From assembly GCF_003858535.1 (NCBI RefSeq), contig NZ_RQTJ01000002.1:1-64000 (forward strand): 64,000 nt of DNA. The letters run 5' to 3'. The translations under genes were made by a program, and so were the position numbers. The notes beneath the pieces were generated by a model. It was not told the origin of the DNA. It did no database searches and saw only the letters and a list, made by a program, of their open reading frames with translations. Below, in pieces: positions 8,845 to 15,850 of the stretch. Within the stretch, counting starts at the first letter, position 1. Each line of letters begins with the position of its first letter. Source of the DNA: Paenimyroides viscosum. Lineage in GTDB: Bacteria > Bacteroidota > Bacteroidia > Flavobacteriales > Flavobacteriaceae.

Positions 8845-8879
8845 TAAAAAAGGCAACATTTAAAATGTTGCCTTTTTTA
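8845..8879 (-). terminator. Terminator of the DUF937-OmpA gene
   Basis: Stem aaggcaacatt / aatgttgcctt with a very short loop and an A run that becomes a T run on the transcribed strand. Confidence 0.8.
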
Positions 8880-10133
8880 CTAATTTCTTATGCTTAATGC
8901 TACTTTTCTATCGGTGAGCCTTAATTCCTCTGACGCATCTGCTGAATGAACTGCAAATTCAGATCCGTACCCTTCGGTACCAACAACTTGTTTGCTTAAA
9001 CCTTTATCATCTAAAAACTTTTTAACAGCCATAGCACGTTCTGTAGATACTTTTTTGTTTACGGCTTCATTTCCGGTTTTATCGGTATATCCACCAATTT
9101 TTATTTTTACTTCAGGATAAGCTTTTAAAATTTGAGCAATATTATCTAACTGTTTTTGCGATTCTGGCAAAACATTTGCTGTTCCATGTTCAAAATTTAA
9201 ATCATCGAAATTAAACCAAACTTCTTTCAACTGATCTTCAGTCATATTTTTGTATTCGCCTTTATTTAAAAAAGCAACCATTTGATCTTCAATTCCTTCA
9301 CTATACGCATTTAGCTTAATCTGATCGTTTACCACAATTTCTTTTGTTGTTCGGGTTGTGGTTACTGTAGTTGATGTATCGCTTTGAATGGTATCTGTAA
9401 CAACCGATTCTTCAATTGTAACATCCCGATTACAGCCACGATATAAAAAGAAGATCAATACAATACCCAATAAAAGTGGAATTAACATGTATTTTAGCAT
9501 ATTACCACCTTTGTTAGGATCAGCATAAGGCGATTCATTTGTTTTAAATTGATCTTTTTCGTTATTGTTCACCACATTGTTAATCACGGCATCGGCATGT
9601 GCACGTTCTTCTGTATGTACAGCAGTCGGTTGGTTAATTGTAGAATCTACAGCACCTAACGATCCAAAACCTACAGGAATCATAGATTTTAAAGATGTAA
9701 GATTGTTTGACATTACGCCGTTTATTGTTGAAAGATCGAAATTGGCATCTAAGCCTTTAAAATAATCGATAATTCCCAAAAACGCTGTTTTTAATACGCT
9801 GTGTGCCGATGTTTGAGAAATGTTGGAAAAAGCCGAAATTCTTTCTACAAATTCCTGCTTATCTGTTCCTAAAAAATCGTCTAAATAAGAAGCTGTTTTT
9901 TCTAATTTAAACTCGAATTCGTTTACAGAGTTTGCAAAAACATTCTGAATTTCGCTAAACATTGGTCTTAAATACGCATCGCCTTTGTGATGCATTTTTA
10001 AAAGTAGTGCCGGAATGGCAACATCAAAAGCATTGTTTATTGATGCTTCTGTTTCGTTTGTACTAACTGCCAAACTTGAAATAAAGTCGGGCGTAATGTA
10101 CTGTTTAATTTGATTTACTAACGGATTTTCCAT
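8880..10133 (-). CDS. DUF937 and OmpA domain membrane protein
   Basis: Protein of 417 aa. Residues 1-150 resemble the DUF937 helical domain (FDVAIPALLLKMHHKGD). A single membrane helix follows (about 212-232, YMLIPLLLGIVLIFFLYRGC), then an acidic Thr-rich linker, and an OmpA peptidoglycan-binding domain at the C-terminus (VWFNFDDLNFEHGTANVLPES... GGYTDKTGNEAVNKKVSTERA... LTDRKVALSIRN). The likely topology is cytoplasmic DUF937 with the OmpA part contacting peptidoglycan in the periplasm. A possible promoter (TTTG at 10184-10187, 20 bp, TATCTTTA at 10156-10163) lies upstream. Function beyond cell-envelope anchoring is unknown. Confidence 0.8.
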   Translation of the reverse strand: MENPLVNQIKQYITPDFISSLAVSTNETEASINNAFDVAIPALLLKMHHKGDAYLRPMFSEIQNVFANSVNEFEFKLEKTASYLDDFLGTDKQEFVERISAFSNISQTSAHSVLKTAFLGIIDYFKGLDANFDLSTINGVMSNNLTSLKSMIPVGFGSLGAVDSTINQPTAVHTEERAHADAVINNVVNNNEKDQFKTNESPYADPNKGGNMLKYMLIPLLLGIVLIFFLYRGCNRDVTIEESVVTDTIQSDTSTTVTTTRTTKEIVVNDQIKLNAYSEGIEDQMVAFLNKGEYKNMTEDQLKEVWFNFDDLNFEHGTANVLPESQKQLDNIAQILKAYPEVKIKIGGYTDKTGNEAVNKKVSTERAMAVKKFLDDKGLSKQVVGTEGYGSEFAVHSADASEELRLTDRKVALSIRN

Positions 10134-10155
10134 AACAATTTGAATTTTCTTTTCT

Positions 10156-10187
10156 TAAAGATACTCTTTATTTGATAAATTTTCAAA
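10156..10187 (-). promoter_or_regulatory. Possible promoter of the DUF937-OmpA gene
   Basis: TTTG and TATCTTTA separated by 20 bases on the minus strand; the last base of the -7 departs from consensus. Confidence 0.4.
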
Positions 10188-10206
10188 AAGTTAACATTAA
10201 AAAAAT

Positions 10207-11424
10207 CTATTTATTTTTTTGTTCGATCCACAAACTCATATACTTAACAGCCTGTAAACCATTTTGCCACAATATTTTTTGAATGAATAAATTGTTTCGA
10301 TGAAGTTCAGTATTCTCATAAATTTTCAAAACAGCGTCTTTTAAAATTCCACCCCAAATATTTACAGAAAACTGCTTGTTCAAAATATCAAATCCATTGG
10401 CTACTGCCCTATTCCATTCTGCTTCATCTTGGTACAATTTGCAAACAGCCTCAACAAAATCTGTTTCTGTTTCGGCAATAAATCCACCCCAATTTTCGAC
10501 AAACATTCCTTCGCTTCCAATTTTAGACGTTACGTTTGGTAATCCGTTTTTAAAACCATCAACGAACTTGCCTTTTAAACCCGCACCAAACGGAATTGGT
10601 GCAACCAAAACCCGATATTGCTGCATAATCTGGTTCACGTCATCGGCTTTTCCTTTAATTATAAAACCATCGTTAGCATTATTTAGCTGTAATACTTTTT
10701 GCGATGCGTAGGCTCCGTAAATATGAATCTGCGTATTTGGCAATCGTTTTTTAATGAATGTCCATATTTTTTTAAGCTGAAGTACCGTTTGATAATTTGG
10801 TTCGTGAATAAAATTGCCAATGAACATAAAATCTTTTCGATTATTGAAATCTGAAAAATCATCTTTCTTATCTTTAGAAATTTCGGCTTCAATAAATGGC
10901 AGATACAATAATTGTTTTGAAGGAATATTGAAATGATCGATCAACAAATCATATTCAAATTTTGAAATAATAATCGATAAATCAGATCTATAAATAGACG
11001 ATAATTCTCGGAATGTATCAGGCGTATCATAATTTATTTCGGTATTCGTTTTAAAACTTGTAGTTCGAGCTCTACGCACAAAATGTAAATCTTCGGTATC
11101 TAAAACGGATACAATGTTTGGAAATACTTGTTTTACTCGCCAACCAAATTGTTCTTCGGTAATAAATCGATCATAAACAACAATGTCTGGGATTAAATCG
11201 GCAATGAAATCATTAAACGACGAATCGTTTAAAACAATATCGTGTGAAACAACATCCAATTCATCAAACGGATGCGAGGCAACCGATTTAGATGCGGCAC
11301 AGGCAAAATGAATATCGTTTGATATTTTTTTTAATTCATTAATTAACTGCAACATACGCCAACCAGCTGCCGATGAAGTAGGCTCTGGCCAAACCAAACC
11401 AATTATTAAAACACGTAATTTCAT
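10207..11424 (-). CDS. Glycosyltransferase (GT-B fold, group 1 type)
   Basis: Cytoplasmic protein of 405 aa. The N-terminal half opens with a Rossmann-like strand (MKLRVLIIGLVWPEPTSSAAGWR), and the C-terminal half has a second nucleotide-sugar domain with DFMFIGNFIHEPN, TQIHIYGAYAS and VLVAPIPFGAGLKGKFVDGFKNGLP, where a GT4 enzyme would have its acceptor and E-x7-E region. This looks like a sugar transferase for glycan or lipid-linked products. The substrate cannot be told from sequence, and no polysaccharide cluster surrounds it. It is divergent from miaE, sharing a 75-bp intergenic region. Confidence 0.75.
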   Translation of the reverse strand: MKLRVLIIGLVWPEPTSSAAGWRMLQLINELKKISNDIHFACAASKSVASHPFDELDVVSHDIVLNDSSFNDFIADLIPDIVVYDRFITEEQFGWRVKQVFPNIVSVLDTEDLHFVRRARTTSFKTNTEINYDTPDTFRELSSIYRSDLSIIISKFEYDLLIDHFNIPSKQLLYLPFIEAEISKDKKDDFSDFNNRKDFMFIGNFIHEPNYQTVLQLKKIWTFIKKRLPNTQIHIYGAYASQKVLQLNNANDGFIIKGKADDVNQIMQQYRVLVAPIPFGAGLKGKFVDGFKNGLPNVTSKIGSEGMFVENWGGFIAETETDFVEAVCKLYQDEAEWNRAVANGFDILNKQFSVNIWGGILKDAVLKIYENTELHRNNLFIQKILWQNGLQAVKYMSLWIEQKNK

Positions 11425-11476
11425 AAAGCAAATATCGACCTAAATTGTAAAACATGCTAACTGTGCAATTAATTTG

Positions 11477-11484
11477 TAAATTTG
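11477..11484 (+). promoter_or_regulatory. Putative -7 element (TAAATTTG) of miaE
   Basis: The octamer overlaps the upstream TTG at 11482, so translation from that TTG is unlikely and the ATG at 11500 is preferred. Confidence 0.45.
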
Positions 11485-11499
11485 CAAAAAACAAAGTTT

Positions 11500-12081
11500 A
11501 TGTTGGGACTTAAATTATTGACCGATCCAAGATGGGCAAATATTGCCGAAGATAATCTAGAAGAAATTTTAAGCGATCATGCGTGGTGCGAACAAAAAGC
11601 AGCTACAAATGCCATTACCATTCTTACCTACAATTCTGAACATGAAGATTTAGTTACCGCAATGACAGAAATTGCAATTGAGGAAATGGAACATTTTAAA
11701 ATGGTACACGATATTATTAAAAAACGTGGTTTTACTTTTGGACGTGAACGTAAAGACGATTATGTGAACCAATTGTTTAAATTTATGCGCAAAGATGGTT
11801 CTAGAAACGATGCTTTTATTGATCGTTTGCTATTTGCTGCCATGATTGAAGCTAGAAGTTGTGAGCGTTTTAGAGTGCTTTCGGAAAATATTAAAGACGA
11901 AGAATTAGCGAAGTTTTACAGAGATTTAATGATTTCTGAAGCCAACCATTATACTACTTTTTTAAAGTTTGCAAAAAAATACAGTGAACGCGCAAATGTT
12001 GATAAACGCTGGAAAGAATGGCTAGATTTTGAAGGTCAGTTAATTCAGAATTACGGAACAAAAGAAACGATTCACGGATAA
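11500..12081 (+). CDS. miaE: tRNA-(ms2io6A) hydroxylase
   Basis: Di-iron enzyme of 193 aa that hydroxylates the isopentenyl side chain of 2-methylthio-N6-isopentenyladenosine at tRNA position 37. The ferritin-like four-helix metal site is visible: Glu in DHAWCEQKAATNA, the E-x2-H motif in EEMEHFKMVH, Glu in IEARSCERF, and a second E-x2-H in SEANHYTTF. Start set at the ATG 11500 (MLGLKLLTDPRW), because the only upstream candidate, a TTG at 11482, lies inside the -7 element. It stands alone and ends in a bidirectional hairpin. Confidence 0.88.
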   Translation: MLGLKLLTDPRWANIAEDNLEEILSDHAWCEQKAATNAITILTYNSEHEDLVTAMTEIAIEEMEHFKMVHDIIKKRGFTFGRERKDDYVNQLFKFMRKDGSRNDAFIDRLLFAAMIEARSCERFRVLSENIKDEELAKFYRDLMISEANHYTTFLKFAKKYSERANVDKRWKEWLDFEGQLIQNYGTKETIHG

Positions 12082-12107
12082 AAAAACACCTCAATGAGGT
12101 GTTTTTA
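12080..12107. terminator. Bidirectional terminator between miaE and lipoprotein gene
   Basis: Stem aacacctc / gaggtgtt with a three-base loop, A run before and T run after. It serves the plus-strand miaE and the minus-strand lipoprotein gene. Confidence 0.85.
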
Positions 12108-12473
12108 GTTTTCAAAAGTGATGGAATCGGTTAGCTTCTCTTCTTCGTTGAATGTGTACCAAGTACCAATTTTAGTCCATGTTTTTTTAGTTGTATAACT
12201 TTTTCCTATCTGATTTATTTTTCCGTTTTTATGATACAACACATCTACATAATAGGGATAAAAATATTTTTCTGACCGAAAAAGTGTATCGTTATTGTAA
12301 TATTTCCAAACACCTTTTTCTCGACCATACTTATCATATTTACCTTTAATTATACTCTTTTCTGTTTTTGTGCCTGAAACGTATTTCCATCTGCCGACTT
12401 CTACTCCATTTTTTTTCTGATTGATTTTGCAGGAAACAAGAAATACTACAAAAAATAAAATGGCTATCTTCAT
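12105..12473 (-). CDS. Small lipoprotein with MORN-like GxWKYY repeats
   Basis: Lipoprotein of 122 aa, signal peptide ending in the lipobox FLVSC. The body has short repeats of the type VGRWKYVSG, KGVWKYYNND, VLYHKNGKINQ and IGTWYTFNEE, resembling the MORN/YwqK-like repeats of bacterial surface lipoproteins. Its ATG abuts the stop codon of the M56 protein gene with no gap, so it is the third gene of the BlaI-M56 operon and its expression should follow the BlaI-type repressor. A role as effector or ligand of the sensor is possible but is inference only. Confidence 0.75.
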   Translation of the reverse strand: MKIAILFFVVFLVSCKINQKKNGVEVGRWKYVSGTKTEKSIIKGKYDKYGREKGVWKYYNNDTLFRSEKYFYPYYVDVLYHKNGKINQIGKSYTTKKTWTKIGTWYTFNEEEKLTDSITFEN

Positions 12474-14060
12474 TTAGTTTTCAACTTCATTTAACGGTTG
12501 ATTTATCTTAATTTTAATAGGCAGTGTAAAGGTTGATCGTACAACTTGACCTTCATTTTCTGCGGGTTGCCACTTAGGCATTGTTTGCAAAACCCGTATT
12601 GCTTCGTTAGCTGCTGTTTCATTTCCACCGCCTACTGCAATAATATTTGAAAAGCTACCATCTTTTTCTACAATAAATTTTAATCTGGCTGAAATTAATG
12701 TATCATTTGTAGTAATTGTTTTTGTATCAAAAGCCCTCATAAAATTATGAAAAAAAGATTGCAGACCTTCTCTTGGAGCAGCCTTTTTCTCTACAAAACT
12801 ATGAGCATCAGCATATTTTTTTTCTATTTCTTTTATATCTTGATAATCATTTTTTACTTGTGCAGATCTTTTTAATTCATCTAAAGTTAGTTTCTCTTTT
12901 TCTTCTTTAGATACCGATTTAAGTTCGTATGTGAAATCTTTTTCATTTTGAACAACTCCATATCTATTGTAAATTGATACTTTTAAATTTTCATCTACAA
13001 CATAAAAATAAACACTGCCTTTATGACTAAAGTAGCCACTGCTTTTTTCACCTTTAATATAAGCCAGAATAATTGGGTTATTCTTAATCTCATCTTTTGT
13101 TTCTTCACTAATTGGTTCGGTAGATTTAATTTCTTGAGGACGATTAACTGCTTGTTCAACTACATTTGATATTTTATCTTCAACCTTTTTAATTTCGGCT
13201 GCTTTGGTTTCAATTCCAACAAAACCAACATACGTTACTGCAATGGTTAACGAATAAAAAATTGTTCCCCATACTTTTCCTTTCTGTGTGTTTTTCATCA
13301 TAATAAATCGTTTTTTTAAATTGTTAAAATGAATAGAACTGCTTAATGCAACAATTGGCTGATTATTGTCATAATAGTCCAAAATTAGTTCTTGGTAATT
13401 TTTAAGATTATTTGTTTTTTGCAAACTAAATTCATCTGCAAGATATTCGTGATTTTCTTGGATAATTCTTTTGAAATAGTAGATTAAAGGCTGAAACCAC
13501 AACACTATTTTTAATGCTTCTACTAATAAAATATCTATTGAATGTTTTTGTTTTACGTGCGCTTGTTCGTGATACAGAATAGCCGGGTTTAAAGCTTTAC
13601 TTTTCCATTCCACATCACTTACATAGATTGTGTTATAAAAAGTGAAAGGTGCAATAACTTTATTACTTATAATTAAGTTTCCAAACGATGTACTGACTTT
13701 TTTGCCCGATTTTTTAATTCGTAAAATTTTGAACAGATTATATAAAAAGCGCGTAAGGAAAACACTGCTAACAAAAACATAAAGCATGGCTAAAATTGAA
13801 ATGCCTTTTTCTGGAACATTTTCAACAATTATAACAGGAATGTTGGGTAACTGATCAAAAATATACTCTTTAGTTTCAACAATTTTGTTGTGCGGCACTA
13901 AAAACTGAAAATCAAACAAAGGCACAGCCAATGCAAAAACAATACTTGCAAGTAAATAATATCTTATAAATTGTAATGATTTTTTACTTTCTAAATTCCA
14001 TTTAAATATCAAACAAAATATCAATAGTAAAAAAGTTGATTTTATAAAATAAAGCATCAT
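12474..14060 (-). CDS. M56 (BlaR1-type) sensor metallopeptidase with TonB C-terminal-like domain
   Basis: Membrane protein of 528 aa. Residues about 1-120 hold several transmembrane helices. The M56 zinc site is HEQAH (about 163-167) with a downstream Glu in ENHEYLADE. A further helix (about 265-285) leads to a periplasmic part of about 240 residues. That part ends in the module seen in the secreted family of this window: SFVEKKAAPREGLQSFFHNFMRAF, FIVEKDGSFSNI, MPKWQPAENEGQVVRSTFTLPIKI. BlaR1/MecR1 proteins sense a periplasmic ligand and then cleave or inactivate BlaI; here the sensor is TonB-CTD-like instead of a penicillin-binding domain. Two bases separate it from the BlaI gene. Either of two adjacent ATGs could start it. 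Confidence 0.85.
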   Translation of the reverse strand: MMLYFIKSTFLLLIFCLIFKWNLESKKSLQFIRYYLLASIVFALAVPLFDFQFLVPHNKIVETKEYIFDQLPNIPVIIVENVPEKGISILAMLYVFVSSVFLTRFLYNLFKILRIKKSGKKVSTSFGNLIISNKVIAPFTFYNTIYVSDVEWKSKALNPAILYHEQAHVKQKHSIDILLVEALKIVLWFQPLIYYFKRIIQENHEYLADEFSLQKTNNLKNYQELILDYYDNNQPIVALSSSIHFNNLKKRFIMMKNTQKGKVWGTIFYSLTIAVTYVGFVGIETKAAEIKKVEDKISNVVEQAVNRPQEIKSTEPISEETKDEIKNNPIILAYIKGEKSSGYFSHKGSVYFYVVDENLKVSIYNRYGVVQNEKDFTYELKSVSKEEKEKLTLDELKRSAQVKNDYQDIKEIEKKYADAHSFVEKKAAPREGLQSFFHNFMRAFDTKTITTNDTLISARLKFIVEKDGSFSNIIAVGGGNETAANEAIRVLQTMPKWQPAENEGQVVRSTFTLPIKIKINQPLNEVEN

Positions 14061-14062
14061 AA

Positions 14063-14428
14063 CTACTTATTTTTAAGTTCATCATCTATTAAATCGCGAA
14101 GTTTTTGTAATTCGTCTTTTGTCAGGGTTGCCTCTTTTGCAAAGAAAGAAGCAAATTGTGACGTGGAATTATCAAAAAAATGTTTAATCATATTTTTCAT
14201 TTGTTTAGAAAAATAGTTTTCTTTCTTTACAATTGCGAAATACAAACGGGTATTTCCAATTTCGTCGTATCCAACAAAACCTTTATCAATCAATTTTTTT
14301 ACTGTTGTAGCAACAGTCGTTTTAGCAGGTTTTGGATCGCTGTAACTATCAATTAAATCTTTAAGAACAATTTTATCACGTTTCCAAATGTATTGCATAA
14401 GTTGTTCTTCTGCATTTGTTAATTTCAT
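14063..14428 (-). CDS. BlaI/MecI/CopY family transcriptional repressor
   Basis: Winged-helix repressor of 121 aa with the typical opening (LTNAEEQLMQYIWKRDK), a recognition helix region (AKTTVATTVKKLIDKGFVGYDEIGNTRLYFAIVKKE) and a helical dimerisation tail (TKDELQKLRDLIDDEL). It is the first gene of the operon repressor, M56 sensor, MORN-like lipoprotein. Directly above its ATG are two perfect palindromes of the form TTCTA-N6-TAGAA, 20 bases apart, fitting autoregulation by a BlaI-type dimer. Because the sensor lacks a beta-lactam-binding domain, the inducer is probably not a beta-lactam. Confidence 0.9.
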   Translation of the reverse strand: MKLTNAEEQLMQYIWKRDKIVLKDLIDSYSDPKPAKTTVATTVKKLIDKGFVGYDEIGNTRLYFAIVKKENYFSKQMKNMIKHFFDNSTSQFASFFAKEATLTKDELQKLRDLIDDELKNK

Positions 14429-14466
14429 ATTCTATAAAATTAGAATTAGTTCTATAAATGTAGAAC
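14429..14466. promoter_or_regulatory. Double palindromic operator for the BlaI-type repressor
   Basis: Two inverted repeats, attcta-taaaat-tagaat (14429-14446) and gttcta-taaatg-tagaac (14449-14466). Both have perfect six-base arms and six-base spacers, and their starts are 20 bp apart, about two helical turns. They lie in the leader and promoter region of the blaI-like gene, starting at its ATG. Confidence 0.75.
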
Positions 14467-14478
14467 AATTTTTTAAAT

Positions 14479-14510
14479 AAAAAAACAGATCAACTGTTTT
14501 TTTTGTTTTT
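14479..14510 (-). terminator. Terminator below the 14513 gene
   Basis: A/T-rich stem aaaaacag / ctgttttt around the loop atcaa, with further T runs. Low G+C but well placed after the stop codon. Confidence 0.55.
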
Positions 14511-14512
14511 TT

Positions 14513-14962
14513 TTAATTTAAACGTCTAATTAAAGTATTACCACTTTCACTATTATTTGTTAAATTCACCGTTAACTGTAAATAGGAGTTTACCGGTTTA
14601 TTATCTATACGACCCGGAATCCACTGCGTTGCTTTTTCAATAGCCTTTTGAATTTCATTATTACACAAATCAACATCAGCTTTTACAAACTCAACCTTAG
14701 CAACTTTACCTTTATCTGTAATTAAAACATCAATAATAACCGTAGAATCTTTTCCTTTAAAAGATCCTCTTTTACAATTTTTAGTAGCATCTTTAATCTG
14801 TTTAAGAATCACTTCATACCCTCCACGATAAGTTGCCATAACATCTACATCACGATATACAGGAAGTTCTCTAATAACAACTTTTTTGTTTTCTGCTGCT
14901 GTTTGTGCACTTACATTTAATGTAAACAGCACAAAAAATAAATAAACAATTTTTGTTTTCAT
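14513..14962 (-). CDS. Secreted TonB C-terminal-like domain protein
   Basis: Protein of 149 aa with a signal peptide ending NVSAQ. The rest is one alpha/beta domain: DSTVIIDVLITDKGKVAKVEFVKADVDLCNNEIQKAIEKATQWIPGRIDNKPVNSYLQLTVNL. The W.PGRIDNKPV segment is the TonB C-terminal-like signature. Two Cys (CKRG and DLCNN) could form a disulfide. It lacks the Pro-Lys-Glu-Gly-Leu lead-in seen in the 44-48 kb paralogues, so it belongs to a more distant branch. It lies upstream of the BlaI operon with the operators between them, but the intervening terminator argues against cotranscription. Confidence 0.7.
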   Translation of the reverse strand: MKTKIVYLFFVLFTLNVSAQTAAENKKVVIRELPVYRDVDVMATYRGGYEVILKQIKDATKNCKRGSFKGKDSTVIIDVLITDKGKVAKVEFVKADVDLCNNEIQKAIEKATQWIPGRIDNKPVNSYLQLTVNLTNNSESGNTLIRRLN

Positions 14963-15064
14963 AAGTAAATAAGTATGTTTTTAATACTTACAAAAATACA
15001 ATTTAGTTAGTAATAACATAATTTTTATTTTTTTGTTTTAGTTTGCTATTTTTGCTTAAAAAAA

Positions 15065-15850
15065 GTGAAAACGTTTAACTACAAAAATACAACCATACAT
15101 TACAGCGATTTGGGTAAAGGCAACGCCGTATTGTTGGTACATGGTTTTTTAGAAGATTCTTTCATGTGGAACGATTTAACCTCGCATTTAAAAACACGTT
15201 ACCGAGTTATTTCTGTTGATCTTTTAGGTCACGGAAAAAGTGAATGCTACGGATATGTACATACAATGGAAGATCAGGCTGACATGCTTTTTGCTTTGAT
15301 TTCTGAATTACGTTTGCGCAAGGTTTCATTAATTGGGCATTCTATGGGCGGATACATTGCGTTGGCTTTTGCCGAATTGTATCCTGATAATGTTCGATCG
15401 TTGATTCTTTCAAATTCATCTGCACAGCCAGATTCTGATGAACGTAAAATAAATCGCGACCGTGCAATTGATGTGGTAAAAAAGAACAGTAATGCTTTTA
15501 TTAGAATGGCAACACAAAATTTATTCGATAAAGATGCACACAACCTTTTTGCCGATAAAATAGAAGCTTTTACTCAACAAGCTTTAAAAACGCCTTTACA
15601 AGGAATTATTGCTGCTTTAGAAGGCATGAAAATTAGAATAGATCGCGAAGCATTATTGCATTTTAGTCCGTACCCGAAATTGATTATTGCCAGCGAAAAC
15701 GACACCATTATTCCTTTAGATGATATTAAAAATCAAGTTGCAGATGCCGAAGTTTCTTTTGAAATTATTCCCGGCGGACATGTTTCAACTATTGAACAAG
15801 AAGCTAAAATCGCTACAATCATTACATCATTTCTAAAGAAAAACGGCTAA
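15065..15850 (+). CDS. Alpha/beta hydrolase fold protein
   Basis: Hydrolase of 261 aa. The oxyanion segment LLVHGFLEDSFMW, the nucleophile elbow GHSMGG (Ser about 94), an acid in ASENDTIIP and the final His in PGGHVSTIE give a complete catalytic triad. The start is a GTG at 15065, supported by a TATTTTTG -7 element at 15047-15054 just upstream. The substrate is unknown; the family includes esterases, C-C hydrolases and epoxide hydrolases. The last four bases overlap the convergent AddB-like gene. Confidence 0.8.
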   Translation: MKTFNYKNTTIHYSDLGKGNAVLLVHGFLEDSFMWNDLTSHLKTRYRVISVDLLGHGKSECYGYVHTMEDQADMLFALISELRLRKVSLIGHSMGGYIALAFAELYPDNVRSLILSNSSAQPDSDERKINRDRAIDVVKKNSNAFIRMATQNLFDKDAHNLFADKIEAFTQQALKTPLQGIIAALEGMKIRIDREALLHFSPYPKLIIASENDTIIPLDDIKNQVADAEVSFEIIPGGHVSTIEQEAKIATIITSFLKKNG

